Made by a program: the position numbers and the translations under genes. A stretch of DNA of 64,000 bases, taken from contig NZ_FMHV01000002.1 of the NCBI RefSeq assembly GCF_900091465.1, positions 186,001-250,000 on the forward strand. The letters are read 5' to 3'. Positions 1-8,508 of the stretch are shown piece by piece (the first letter of the stretch is position 1; each line of letters starts with the position of its first letter). The notes below the pieces were generated by a model. That model ran no database searches, was not told where the DNA came from, and saw only the letters and a list, made by a program, of their open reading frames with translations. Origin of the DNA: Micromonospora rhizosphaerae. GTDB lineage: Bacteria; Actinomycetota; Actinomycetes; Mycobacteriales; Micromonosporaceae.

Positions 1-706
1 TGAGCAGCTTGATCGCCTCGTTCACCTGGATCGAGCCGATCGAGGCGCAGAGCACGCCGAGCACGCCGCCCTCGGCGCAGGACGGGACCATGCCGGGCGG
101 CGGCGGCTCCGGGTAGAGGCAGCGGTAGCAGGGGCCGTGCTCGGCCCAGAACACCGAAGCCTGGCCGTCGAAGCGGTAGATCGACCCCCAGACGTACGGC
201 TTGCCGAGCAGCACCGCCGCGTCGTTGACCATGTAGCGGGTGGCGAAGTTGTCCGTGCCGTCGACGATCAGGTCGTACTGGGAGAAGATCTCCTTGACGT
301 TGTCCCGGTCCAGCGCGGTGTTGTGGATCTCCACCTTGACCAGCGGGTTGATCTCGCGGATCGACGCGGCGGCGGACTCGGCCTTGGACCGGCCGACGTC
401 GGAGACGCCGTGGATGATCTGCCGCTGGAGGTTGGACTCGTCGACGGTGTCGAAGTCGATGATGCCGAGCGTGCCGACGCCGGCGGCGGCGAGGTACATC
501 AGGGCCGGCGAGCCGAGACCGCCCGCGCCGACGCAGAGCACCCGAGCGTTCTTCAGCCGCTTCTGCCCCTCGACACCGACGTCCGGGATGATCAGGTGGC
601 GCGAGTAGCGGCGGATCTCGTCAACGGTCAGCTCGGCGGCGGGCTCGACGAGCGGGGGCAACGACACGGTGGACTCCCCGGGATCGGCGTTGGTGAACCG
701 CGCCAT
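1..706 (-). CDS. moeZ: MoeZ-type adenylyltransferase/sulfurtransferase (partial, C-terminus outside window)
   Basis: E1-like enzyme that adenylates the C-terminus of small sulfur-carrier proteins (MoaD, ThiS, CysO types) for molybdopterin, thiamine or cysteine synthesis. The ATG at 706 opens a frame that runs off the left edge, giving about 235 residues. The nucleotide-binding motif GAGGLGSPAL, the DFDTVDESNLQRQ segment and a CYRCLYPEPP zinc-type CxxC are visible, then GSIQVNEAIKLL at the edge. The second CxxC and the rhodanese domain expected in MoeZ would lie beyond the window, so MoeB cannot be excluded. No strong Shine-Dalgarno precedes the start. It lies at the downstream end of a run of minus-strand genes that includes the two DUF3152 genes. 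Family assignment is firm; the MoeZ subtype is inferred from actinobacterial practice. Confidence 0.9.
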   Translation of the reverse strand, partial: MARFTNADPGESTVSLPPLVEPAAELTVDEIRRYSRHLIIPDVGVEGQKRLKNARVLCVGAGGLGSPALMYLAAAGVGTLGIIDFDTVDESNLQRQIIHGVSDVGRSKAESAAASIREINPLVKVEIHNTALDRDNVKEIFSQYDLIVDGTDNFATRYMVNDAAVLLGKPYVWGSIYRFDGQASVFWAEHGPCYRCLYPEPPPPGMVPSCAEGGVLGVLCASIGSIQVNEAIKLL

Positions 707-776
707 TGTCGCTCGGCAGGGCAGCAATCGGCCATGATGAGCGACACGTAGCCCGACATGCGGGAGCGGGAATAAC

Positions 777-1709
777 TCAGACGCCGGCGATTGGACGGCC
801 CTCGTACCGCGAGCCGTCGACGTACGGCCAGGCGTTCGCGACGCAGCCGTCCAGCCCGTACGTCTGCTGCTGCATCACCGGCGCCGGCCGCCCGGACCCG
901 GGACACGCCTGGTGCTCCTCACCGAACTCGTGCCCGACCTCGTGGTTGATCACGTACGTCCGGTACACCTCCAGCGGTGCCCCGTAGTCCGGGACCGCCT
1001 CCATCCACCGCGCCAGGTTGATGATCACCCGGCCGGGCAGCCGGCAGGAGGTGTACCGCTCGGTGATCAGGCCGCCTTCGGCGCACATCTGCTCAGAGGT
1101 GGCCGGGGTGGCGAGGTAGATGGTGAAGTCGGCGGCGACCGCCTCGGCCACCCGCTGCACCCGCAGCTCACCGGAGGCGATCCAGCCGCGGCGGTCGCCG
1201 AGCACCTCGTCCACGGTGGCGGCGAAGGCGTCGACGTCCTGCCCGGTGCCCTGCTCGACGGCGACCCGGTAGCGCCGCAGCGGCCCGGAGGACCCGCGTA
1301 CCGGGGAGCGGCCGTCCGCCGCGGCGAAGCTGCCCGAGCCCTCGATCGGGTAGGCGTCGGGTGCCACCCGCGCACCCGGCCCCATCCGCTGCGCCAGCTG
1401 CGGATGGCCGGACGCGGCCGGCGGGGTGTCCGCGGACCGGTGGACCAGGTCGGTCAGGCCGACGGCGGTCGCGCCCACCCCCAAAAGGGCGAGCAGCAGC
1501 AGGAGCGCCCGGCGACGACGACGCCGCATCCGCCGCAGGCTGGGCCGGACCGGCGCAGGGTGGGTCGGCGGGCCGGACCCGGGGTGGGCCGGCCTGCGGT
1601 CGAAATCGAGGCGCGTGCGACCGGTCCCGAGGTCGGCATGCGCGCGACCTGTCCCGGGGTGGGCCGGTGCCCGACCGGCCTCGGGGTCGAAAGGGGACGA
1701 CGGCGGCAT
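777..1709 (-). CDS. DUF3152 protein, membrane-anchored putative zinc metalloprotease
   Basis: 310 residues. An arginine-rich stretch followed by one hydrophobic segment (about 65-88) suggests a signal anchor, so the rest lies outside the membrane. The C-terminal half matches DUF3152: a VAVEQGTG-type segment, cysteine-bearing strands and the motif HEVGHEFGEEH at residues 256-266, which fits the metzincin pattern HExxHxxGxxH. The tail PVMQQQT and CVANAWPY is shared with the neighbour at 1796. What is seen is the zinc-binding pattern; protease activity is inferred and no substrate can be named. Start is ATG 1709. The two DUF3152 genes are separated by 86 bp, so they may be cotranscribed or this one may have its own promoter. 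Confidence 0.8.
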   Translation of the reverse strand: MPPSSPFDPEAGRAPAHPGTGRAHADLGTGRTRLDFDRRPAHPGSGPPTHPAPVRPSLRRMRRRRRRALLLLLALLGVGATAVGLTDLVHRSADTPPAASGHPQLAQRMGPGARVAPDAYPIEGSGSFAAADGRSPVRGSSGPLRRYRVAVEQGTGQDVDAFAATVDEVLGDRRGWIASGELRVQRVAEAVAADFTIYLATPATSEQMCAEGGLITERYTSCRLPGRVIINLARWMEAVPDYGAPLEVYRTYVINHEVGHEFGEEHQACPGSGRPAPVMQQQTYGLDGCVANAWPYVDGSRYEGRPIAGV

Positions 1710-1795
1710 GGCACCAGCGTGCCATGCAATCTGGGCGTTAAGCCGCTTTTAGCGCCCTTCCCACCAAAGGCGTCTCATCGACGCGATAGGGATGA

Positions 1796-2707
1796 TCAGA
1801 CCGGCGGCCCGGTGTACCGTCGCCCCTCCACGTAGGGCCAGGGGTTGGCGACGCAGCCGTCGAGGCGGAGCGTCTGCTGCTGCATCACCGGGGCCGGCCG
1901 GCCCACGCCGGGGCAGCGCTCGTGGCGGTACCCCAACTGGTGGCCGATCTCGTGGTTGATCACGTAGAGCCGGTACGTGTCCAGCGGCAGCCCCTCTCGG
2001 ACCAGGTGCGGCACGGAGGTACGCCACCGGTCCAGGTTTATCACCACCTTGCCCGACACCCGACAGGACGTGTACGGACGCCCGCCCACCCGGATGTCGA
2101 TCCCGCCGCGCAGGCACAACCGCCCGGCCGTGATCGTGGTGGCGAGATAGATGGTGAAGTCGAACCCGGAGCCGGGCGCCACCCGCTGCAACCGCAACCG
2201 ACCGCTGTCCACCCAGCTCCCCGGACCGGCGAGGGCCCGCTGCACGGCGTCGCCGAAGGCGTACACGTCCTCACCCGAGCCGTTCTCCACGGCCACCCGG
2301 AAGCGGCGCAGCACGCCGGCCCGGCCCAGCACCTCGCCCTGCCGGTTGTCGTACGCGAAACTGCCGCGACCGGCGCTCGGCACCGGCCCGGGCAGGGCCA
2401 GTACCGGCTGGGGGCGCGTCGGAACCGGCGTGGGCGCGACGGTGGGTGTGGGCGACGGCGTCAGCGTCGCAGCCGGGGCCGTCTCCGACGGGGTCGCGGC
2501 GGGGTGGCTGGCCGACCGCTCGCCGACCAGCACCTCGACACCGGCCGACGGGCGCTGCACCGCCGCGGCGACGGCACCGCCGGCGGCGACCAGGAACGCG
2601 AGCACCACGATCAGGCCCCGCCACCGACGGGTGCCGGATCGGCCGGTCGAGGGGACGGCAGGCGTGGGCCGCGCGGAGCCGGCGCGCGGACGGGGGGAGG
2701 CGGGCAT
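1796..2707 (-). CDS. DUF3152 protein, second paralogue with metzincin-like motif
   Basis: 303 residues, same plan as the gene at 777: a basic N-terminus, one membrane segment (about residues 27-48), a Pro/Thr-rich linker and a DUF3152 domain with HEIGHQLGYRH at residues 252-262 (HExxHxxGxxH). ATG 2707 is chosen because the hydrophobic segment then lies near the N-terminus and the start sits 5 bp after the stop of the hydrolase gene; the frame stays open further upstream but that part overlaps the hydrolase. The 5 bp gap implies cotranscription with the hydrolase. Sequence similarity to its neighbour indicates tandem duplication followed by divergence of the linker. Extracytoplasmic location and peptidase activity are inferred. 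Confidence 0.8.
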   Translation of the reverse strand: MPASPRPRAGSARPTPAVPSTGRSGTRRWRGLIVVLAFLVAAGGAVAAAVQRPSAGVEVLVGERSASHPAATPSETAPAATLTPSPTPTVAPTPVPTRPQPVLALPGPVPSAGRGSFAYDNRQGEVLGRAGVLRRFRVAVENGSGEDVYAFGDAVQRALAGPGSWVDSGRLRLQRVAPGSGFDFTIYLATTITAGRLCLRGGIDIRVGGRPYTSCRVSGKVVINLDRWRTSVPHLVREGLPLDTYRLYVINHEIGHQLGYRHERCPGVGRPAPVMQQQTLRLDGCVANPWPYVEGRRYTGPPV

Positions 2708-2712
2708 CGGGC

Positions 2713-3687
2713 TCACCCTGCCATGTCGCGACGCCGCGCGCGCTCCGCCGTTTCGACGAGCAGCCCGACCACCGCCCGCGCCACCGTCCGGGGCACCTCC
2801 AGCTGGGCCACGTGCCCGACGCCGTCGAGCATCAGCAGGCGGCTGTCCGGGATGACCCGGGCGGTCTGCGGCGCAACCCGGATGTCGACCAGCCGGTCCT
2901 GCCGCCCGCCGACGACGAGGGTGGGCGCCTGGATCGCCGCGGCCAGCCGCCACAGCGAGCCCGACCCGGGCAGGTACGACAGCAGGAAGCTGGAGACCAG
3001 GCCGCGGAAGGTACGCACGTACGCGGCGGCGTAGTGGGCCGCCTCGTAGCGGATCCGGATCTCCTCGATCGTCTCCTGCCGGCGCTGCTCGCTGATCCGG
3101 GTCAGGTCGGCGATGCACGCCTCCATCACCTGCTGGGCCATCGCCTCCGGGGCGAGCTGGGCCAGCCGCCAGGCGGCCAGCCGCTCGCCGCGGGGGATCG
3201 CCAGCAGGGGCAGCATCCGCCCCTGGAGGGAACGGCGGAAGTCGAGGAACGGCAGCGCCGGGGAGACCAGGGTCAACGTGCGCACCAGGTCGGGCCGCAG
3301 CGCCGCCACCCGCACCGAGATCACCCCGCCGAGGGAGTTGCCGAACAGGTGCACCGGTCCCCGGTCGCGGTGCTCGATCCAGCGGACCACCCGATCGGCG
3401 AAGGCGGGAATGGTGTAGCGCCGGCCCGGCTCGCTGCGCCCGAAGCCGGGCAGGTCGATGGCCTGGCCGTCCAGCCGGTCGGCGAGCAGGCCGGCCAGGT
3501 CGGTCCAGTTGTGCGACGAACCGCCGAGGCCGTGCACGTAGAGCGCCGGCTCGGCGTCCGGCCCGGTGGCCGGGGTCTCCCGGACGTAGGTGACGGCGCC
3601 GTCGAGGCGTACCTCGCGGCCGGGCCAGGGCGGGGGTACGTGGTGTGCGGGCAGAAGGTGGTCCGGCCAGAGCGTGGCGCGCTTCAT
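2713..3687 (-). CDS. alpha/beta-fold hydrolase
   Basis: 324 residues. The oxyanion segment VHGLGGSSHNW (51-61), nucleophile elbow GNSLGG with Ser118, the acid Asp264 in GGRQDRLVD and His292 in GVGHVAQLE make a complete Ser-Asp-His triad with normal alpha/beta-hydrolase spacing and a lid region between 150 and 230. Cytoplasmic, no signal peptide. ATG 3687 is chosen because the upstream in-frame part is low-complexity and overlaps the stop region of the 979-residue gene. The substrate cannot be read from sequence; such proteins are annotated variously as esterases, lipases or haloperoxidase-like enzymes. It is the first gene of the 3687 to 1796 pair. Confidence 0.85.
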   Translation of the reverse strand: MKRATLWPDHLLPAHHVPPPWPGREVRLDGAVTYVRETPATGPDAEPALYVHGLGGSSHNWTDLAGLLADRLDGQAIDLPGFGRSEPGRRYTIPAFADRVVRWIEHRDRGPVHLFGNSLGGVISVRVAALRPDLVRTLTLVSPALPFLDFRRSLQGRMLPLLAIPRGERLAAWRLAQLAPEAMAQQVMEACIADLTRISEQRRQETIEEIRIRYEAAHYAAAYVRTFRGLVSSFLLSYLPGSGSLWRLAAAIQAPTLVVGGRQDRLVDIRVAPQTARVIPDSRLLMLDGVGHVAQLEVPRTVARAVVGLLVETAERARRRDMAG

Positions 3688-3734
3688 GCCTACACTCTTC
3701 CCGGCCCGCCCCCGGCCGACACCCGGTCCGGCGG

Positions 3735-6674
3735 TCAGGCCAGCAGTGCCTCGAGCCGGCGGTTCACCGCGGCCAGCGTCGCGCGGACCACCGCCTGCCG
3801 TGGGTCGCCGGCGACCAGCGCGGAGCCGGCGAGCTGCTCCACCCATCCGTCGCAGACCAGCAGCACGACCACGGTGGCCACCTCGCAGTTGCCGAACGGC
3901 ACCACCGCGGCGTGCTCCACGAAGCAGCGCCCCCGGTCCGACGGCCGGGCCGCGCCGCGCAGCAGTTCGTCCACCGCCGCCGCCGCGGCCACCGCGCAGA
4001 GCCGGAGCACGTAGCCGTCGACGGCGGGGCCGGTCGAGTGGCCCGCCGCGGTCTCGGTCCCGGCGATCAGGCGCACCTCGACGGTGGCGTCCAGGCCGAA
4101 GGTGCTCACCTGGACGTGGTCGATCACCACCCGGGGGCCCGCCGCGCCGCCGGTGTCCAGCGGTCGCGACGGCGCCGTCTCCGTCGCGGTCATCTGCCCA
4201 CCGGAGTACGACGTGCCGAGCGTGACCGGGCTGCCGGTGGGCGTACCGGCCGGCGCGGTGGCGAGCGAGGTCTCCTCGACGGCGGCTCGCCCGCGGTGGG
4301 TCGCCTGTCGCCGCCGCCGCGGCGGCTCCGTCTCGGTAGGCGACCCGACCCGGGCCGTCGCGGCCTCGGCCTCCCGGCCCTCGACCACGCCCGCCTCGGC
4401 GCGCCGCCCGGCCCGCCCCTCGGGCTGCCGCCCCGGCGCGAAGCGGCTCTCCCCGGCGCGGCCCTCGGCGGTCCGCGCGTCCGGGGCCTCACCGGCGCGC
4501 GGCGCGCCGACCCGGCCCTCGTTGGCCCGGGTTTCGCTGGCGCTGCGGTCCGCGCGGGTGGCGCTCCGGTCGGCGCGAGCCTCGGCGGCGCTCCGATCGT
4601 GGGCCTCGGTGGTGCTCCGGTCACGGGCCTCGGCCGAGCGGCGACGGACCGGGGGCGGCGGCGCGGCCGGCGTCCCCGGCAGGTTCTGCGGAGCGGCGGC
4701 CAGCCCCATCCGCTCCTGGAGCAGGCGGGCCACCTGGCGGCTCACCTCGGCCGGGTCGGCGCCGTCGGCCAGGTCGAGCCGGAGGCTGTGCGCACCGGCC
4801 GGGGTCCGGCGCAGGGCCGCGTCCCGGACGCCGGCCACCTCCCGGACCGCGTCGAGGATGGCGTTGACGTCGAACCCCTCGGGCCGCTCCCGCAGCGGCG
4901 CGGGCTCGTCGTCACGGCGCAGGTGGGTGGCGATGCGGGCAAGCTCCGGGGTTTCGGCGGATGGCTCCACGGCTGGCGGCTCCGGCACGACGGGCACGTC
5001 CGGTTCGGCGGGGACGCGCTGCGGCAGCACAGCCGACCCACGCTCCGTCGGCCGGGTGTCGGCGACCGGCTCGGCCGTCGGCACCGGTTCGGGAGCGGAC
5101 CGGCGGGCCGCGTAGGGAGGTGCGCTCGTCGGGGCGGGCGCGGGGGTGCGATCGAAGTGGGCCACCCCGCCGGTGACGGGGGCGGGTCCGGTGGCGGCGT
5201 GGGTCGGCGGGTGGCCGGCAACCTCGGCGGGAGCCGTCGCGGAGGCCTCCCGGGCCACCTGGCGCAGGCGGAACGGGGCGCCGCCCCGCCCCTCCGCCGC
5301 TCGCGAGGCATCCGCGGGTGACGCGTCGGGGGCCAGGCCGGGTGACGGATCGTATGCGGCGGGCGGGGCGCTCGCCGGAGCGGTGCGGGGCGGGGCGCTC
5401 GCCGGAGCGATGTGGGACGGGGCGCTGGCGGTCGCCTCGCGCTGAACCGGTGGGGCGCTGGCCGGCGCCGCGGGCTGGACGGGCGGGGCGCTCGTCGGCG
5501 CCCCGCGCGGAACCGGTGGGGCGCTGGTGGGCGGGGCGTACGTCGGCGGGCTGAACGGGGTGGCGGCCGGAGCGCCGGCCGCCCAGGAGGGTCGGTCCAT
5601 CGTCTCCCGCGCCGCCGGCTCGTACGGCGGCGTTGGCTCGGCGCGCGCCGGCTCGTACGGCGGCGTTGGCTCGGCGCGCGCCGGCTCGTACGGCGGCGTT
5701 GGCTCGGCGCGCGCCGGCTCGTACGGCGGCGTTGGCTCGGCGCGCGCCGGCTCGTACGGCGGCGTTGGCTCGGCGCGCGCCGGCTCGTACGGCGGCGTTG
5801 GCTCGGCGCGCGCCGGCTCGTACGGCGGCGTTGGCTCGGGCGCCCACTCGCCGGCCCGCTCCTCGCGGGCGCGGCGGCCGACCGGCTCCTCGTCGCGCGA
5901 CCAGGTCGGCGCCCAGCCCCCCTCCCAGCTTGGCCGCTGCCAGTCGGGGCCCGGCCACTCCGGCTCGTCGGCCGGCGTGGCGAGAGGCTCGGCGGGCGGC
6001 TCGGTCGGGAACCGGTCTGCCAAGCCGCGCGACACGGACGGAGCCGGCTCGGCGGCGGAGCGGTCGACGGTCGGGGCGTGGAAGCCGGGCGGCACCTCGA
6101 AGCCGGAGGCGGCGGCGCCGACGGGCGGGACCTGCAGGGGCGGCGGCGCGGAGGACGGCACCGCCCCCTCCGACCGGCGGGAGGCGCGGGTGGCCGGCGG
6201 GTCGTCCGAGGAGTGGCGCGCCGGGCCGGACCCCACCTCGGCGGACGGCTGGTCGTCGCTCGGCCGCGGCCGCTGGGCAGGTACGGCCAGCCGGTCGCTG
6301 TCACTCCCCCGGCGCTGCTCGTCGGCGGGTGGGGCACTCACCGGCGCCTGACGGGCCACGGGCGTCTCCTCCCCGGCCTGGTGCACGCCGTTGACGTGGG
6401 AATGGCCGTTGACCCGGGCCGACGACTCCTCGGTAGGCAGGCCCGGCACCGGGGCCGGCAGGTCGCCATGGTGGGGCGACGAGGCGCCCCAGCCTGCGGT
6501 ACGGTCGGAACGACGCCAGGCGGGGACCCGCTCGCGGCCCGTCTCTCCGCCCCGCGACCATCCGGTCGCCGAGGGCGCCCACCCGCTGGCGGAACGGGCG
6601 AGGTCGTCGTGCTGACCCGTCCCGTCGCCGTGCTCTCCCGGGGTGGCGGCTCCGGGTTGCCCTGATTCACTCAC
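3735..6674 (-). CDS. Large low-complexity protein with 11-residue tandem repeats and two short conserved domains
   Basis: 979 residues, GTG start at 6674 supported by AAGGAG six bases upstream. Most of the chain is Pro/Ala/Arg/Glu-rich and predicted disordered. Residues about 279-352 hold six full and one partial copies of EPTPPYEPARA. A later stretch is rich in SAPP motifs and another in RSAEARDRS-like units. Two segments look folded: about 600-661 (an alpha-beta pattern beginning FDVNAILDAVREVAGV) and about 840-979 (starting RVVIDHVQVSTFGLDATVEV and ending AAVNRRLEALLA). No signal peptide or membrane segment is seen. I do not recognise a function. The C-terminal domain is probably the part conserved between species, with the repeats as a variable linker. 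It is divergent from the TetR gene at 6825. Confidence 0.8.
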   Translation of the reverse strand: MSESGQPGAATPGEHGDGTGQHDDLARSASGWAPSATGWSRGGETGRERVPAWRRSDRTAGWGASSPHHGDLPAPVPGLPTEESSARVNGHSHVNGVHQAGEETPVARQAPVSAPPADEQRRGSDSDRLAVPAQRPRPSDDQPSAEVGSGPARHSSDDPPATRASRRSEGAVPSSAPPPLQVPPVGAAASGFEVPPGFHAPTVDRSAAEPAPSVSRGLADRFPTEPPAEPLATPADEPEWPGPDWQRPSWEGGWAPTWSRDEEPVGRRAREERAGEWAPEPTPPYEPARAEPTPPYEPARAEPTPPYEPARAEPTPPYEPARAEPTPPYEPARAEPTPPYEPARAEPTPPYEPAARETMDRPSWAAGAPAATPFSPPTYAPPTSAPPVPRGAPTSAPPVQPAAPASAPPVQREATASAPSHIAPASAPPRTAPASAPPAAYDPSPGLAPDASPADASRAAEGRGGAPFRLRQVAREASATAPAEVAGHPPTHAATGPAPVTGGVAHFDRTPAPAPTSAPPYAARRSAPEPVPTAEPVADTRPTERGSAVLPQRVPAEPDVPVVPEPPAVEPSAETPELARIATHLRRDDEPAPLRERPEGFDVNAILDAVREVAGVRDAALRRTPAGAHSLRLDLADGADPAEVSRQVARLLQERMGLAAAPQNLPGTPAAPPPPVRRRSAEARDRSTTEAHDRSAAEARADRSATRADRSASETRANEGRVGAPRAGEAPDARTAEGRAGESRFAPGRQPEGRAGRRAEAGVVEGREAEAATARVGSPTETEPPRRRRQATHRGRAAVEETSLATAPAGTPTGSPVTLGTSYSGGQMTATETAPSRPLDTGGAAGPRVVIDHVQVSTFGLDATVEVRLIAGTETAAGHSTGPAVDGYVLRLCAVAAAAAVDELLRGAARPSDRGRCFVEHAAVVPFGNCEVATVVVLLVCDGWVEQLAGSALVAGDPRQAVVRATLAAVNRRLEALLA
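5617..5840. repeat. 33-bp tandem repeat, about 6.8 copies
   Basis: The unit ggctcgtacggcggcgttgg plus ctcggcgcgcgcc repeats head to tail with no visible base changes across the full copies. It encodes EPTPPYEPARA on the minus strand inside the 979-residue gene and, because 33 is a multiple of three, leaves all frames open on both strands. Base identity between copies points to recent expansion or ongoing homogenisation rather than selection on protein sequence alone. Confidence 0.95.
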
Positions 6675-6824
6675 CGCGCGCTCCTTGGTCGCCCTCGCTG
6701 AGGCTACCGTGTGGTGACAGTGGCGATAAGTTACAGCGGCGGGCCAATTCCGGAACGGGGTTCACGTACCCCGGCCGGTTCGGGTGATAAGTGCCGGCTC
6801 GTACGAAGAAACTCGGAGGTTCCC

Positions 6825-7463
6825 ATGACCGCTGTGGGGAACGGTGCACAGACCGCCGGCCGGCCCACCCGCCTGCCCCGCTCGGCGCGGCGCAAGCAGC
6901 TGCTCGCCGCCGCCCAGGAGGTGTTCGTCGCGCAGGGTTACCACGCCGCCGCGATGGACGACATCGCCGAGCGGGCGGGGGTCTCGAAGCCGGTGCTCTA
7001 CCAGCACTTCCCGGGCAAGATGGAGCTCTACCTGGCGCTGCTGGACACCCACTGCGACGCGATCGTGGCGAAGGTGCACGACGCGATGCGCGGCACCAAC
7101 GACAACAAGGAGCGGGTCAGCGCGTCGGTGCGCGCGTACTTCGACTTCGTCGACCACGAGAGCGAGGCGTTCCGCCTGGTCTTCGAGTCGGACCTGCGCA
7201 ACGATCCGGCCGTACGGCAGCGGGTGGAGCGGGTCGAGCAGGGCTGCATCGCCGCGATCACCGACACCATCATCTCGGACACCGGCGTCAGCCGCGAGCA
7301 CGCCGAGCTGCTCGCCTCGGGCCTGGTCGGGGCGGCGGAGACGGCGGCGCAGTTCTGGCTGGCCGGCGGCCGGCAGGTGCCCAAGGCCGAGGCCGAGGCG
7401 CTGGTGGCCGCGCTCTCCTGGCGTGGCATCGCCAGCTTCCCCCTGCAAGGTGAGTCAGCCTGA
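6825..7463 (+). CDS. TetR/AcrR family transcriptional regulator
   Basis: 212 residues. The N-terminal helix-turn-helix is classical: RRKQLLAAAQEVFVAQGYH, MDDIAERAGVSKPVLYQHF and the P-G-K-M-E-LY motif. The remaining alpha-helical part is the ligand/dimer domain without a recognisable specificity. ATG 6825 is chosen because GGAGG lies 5 bases upstream (6815-6819) and the upstream in-frame extension is not TetR-like. The gene is followed after 65 bp by DUF3107 and stands divergent from the 979-residue gene, so the 150-bp intergenic stretch probably holds promoters for both. Neighbour order TetR, DUF3107, ferritin-like, DEAD helicase is one I recall as common in actinobacteria. Confidence 0.92.
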   Translation: MTAVGNGAQTAGRPTRLPRSARRKQLLAAAQEVFVAQGYHAAAMDDIAERAGVSKPVLYQHFPGKMELYLALLDTHCDAIVAKVHDAMRGTNDNKERVSASVRAYFDFVDHESEAFRLVFESDLRNDPAVRQRVERVEQGCIAAITDTIISDTGVSREHAELLASGLVGAAETAAQFWLAGGRQVPKAEAEALVAALSWRGIASFPLQGESA

Positions 7464-7528
7464 ACATCGGGCCCCGAGATCGGATAGCCTTCCCATTGGC
7501 GGCTCTTTCGCCCTGACGAGGAGGCACA

Positions 7529-7756
7529 GTGGAGGTCAAGATCGGCGTGCAGTACGCGCCCCGCGAGCTGGTTCTGGAGAGCGCGCAGTCGCCGGCCGAG
7601 ATCGAGCAGATCGTGACCGACGCTCTCGCCAAGGGCGAGGGCAGCCTCACCCTGACCGACGAGAAGGGCCGGCGGGTGATCGTGCCGGTCAACAAGGTCG
7701 CCTACGTCGAGATCGCGGAGGCGGCACCTCGCGCGGTGGGCTTCACCGTCCGCTGA
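7529..7756 (+). CDS. DUF3107 family protein
   Basis: 75 residues, GTG start with AGGAGG just upstream (about 7518-7523). The sequence MEVKIGVQYAPRELVLES, the central acidic-helix portion and KGRRVIVPVNKVAYVEI match the small actinobacterial DUF3107 family of beta-alpha-beta proteins. Soluble, cytoplasmic. No catalytic residues are evident and the biochemical role is unknown. It is probably cotranscribed with the TetR gene upstream and is followed by a strong hairpin at 7803-7826. Confidence 0.88.
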   Translation: MEVKIGVQYAPRELVLESAQSPAEIEQIVTDALAKGEGSLTLTDEKGRRVIVPVNKVAYVEIAEAAPRAVGFTVR

Positions 7757-7802
7757 ACCCGTTCCGGCTCGCGTGGCGGGGTGACCGAGGTGCCCCCGCC
7801 AC

Positions 7803-7826
7803 GGTGCCGGGCAATGGCCCGGCACC
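7803..7826. terminator. Bidirectional hairpin between convergent genes
   Basis: Arms GGTGCCGGGC (7803-7812) and GCCCGGCACC (7817-7826) pair perfectly around a 4-base loop AATG. It lies between the convergent DUF3107 and ferritin-like genes. There is no U-tract, as is usual for GC-rich actinobacterial terminators. A second imperfect GC-rich stem sits just before it (about 7772-7801). Confidence 0.7.
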
Positions 7827-7854
7827 CCCTCGGCCGGCCCGGTCCGGCCGTCGA

Positions 7855-8508
7855 CTAGTTGTTCAGCCCGACGGCGGCCATCCGCTCGGTGTGCGCGGCG
7901 GTCAGCCGCCGGAACAGCGCCGGCACCTCCACACCCTCCCGCCGCGCGATCAGCGCGGTGAGCGCGCCCCGGTCGGCGGCGGCGACCCGTCCGGCCTGGG
8001 AGAGCGCCTCCCCGACCAGCCGCCGGGCCCACATGGAGAGGCGGTTGGCCACCCGACGGTCCGCCTCGATGGCCGCCCGGATCTCGGCGGCGGCGAACTC
8101 GGCGTACCGGGACTCGTGCAGGACGTCGAGGACGAGCTGCCGGTCGGGCTCGTCGAGCGCGCCGGCGATCGCCCGGAGGAAGTCGTCGGTGATGCCGTCG
8201 CCGACGTACGCCTTCGTAACCGCCTCCAGCCAGTCCTTCGGCTCGGTCGAGTCGTGGTACGCCTGGAGCGCCTCGACATACGGTGCCATCGCGTCGTCGG
8301 GCAGCACGCCGAGGACGCTGATCCGGTCGGCGATCCGTCGGTAGTTGCCGATCTCGGCGGCCGCCATCTCGCTCAGCGCGGCCCGGCGCCGTAGGTCGGG
8401 CGCGAGTCGGGCGTCGGCGGCCAGCCGGTCGAAGGCGAGGAGCTCGCCGTACGCCACCAGGCCGAGCAGATCGACGAGGGCGGAATCGGGGGCGGTCGGG
8501 GCGGACAC
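7855..8508 (-). CDS. Ferritin-like fold protein (MiaE-like hydroxylase superfamily)
   Basis: 217 residues, GTG start at 8508. Almost all-helical, with carboxylate ligands expected of a ferritin-like four-helix bundle: Glu22 in AYGELLAFDR, Glu47 and Glu52 in LSEMAAAEIGNYRR, and the later DVLHESRYAEFAAAEIRAAI segment carrying His and Glu. This is the actinobacterial ferritin-like-2 family related to the tRNA hydroxylase MiaE. Whether it modifies tRNA or another substrate is not known. It is convergent with DUF3107 and divergent from the DEAD helicase across a 304-bp gap. Confidence 0.8.
   Translation of the reverse strand: MSAPTAPDSALVDLLGLVAYGELLAFDRLAADARLAPDLRRRAALSEMAAAEIGNYRRIADRISVLGVLPDDAMAPYVEALQAYHDSTEPKDWLEAVTKAYVGDGITDDFLRAIAGALDEPDRQLVLDVLHESRYAEFAAAEIRAAIEADRRVANRLSMWARRLVGEALSQAGRVAAADRGALTALIARREGVEVPALFRRLTAAHTERMAAVGLNN

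Noticed and set aside
5617..5840. CRISPR array
   Set aside because: Repeats are contiguous 33-bp units without unique spacers and encode EPTPPYEPARA in frame.
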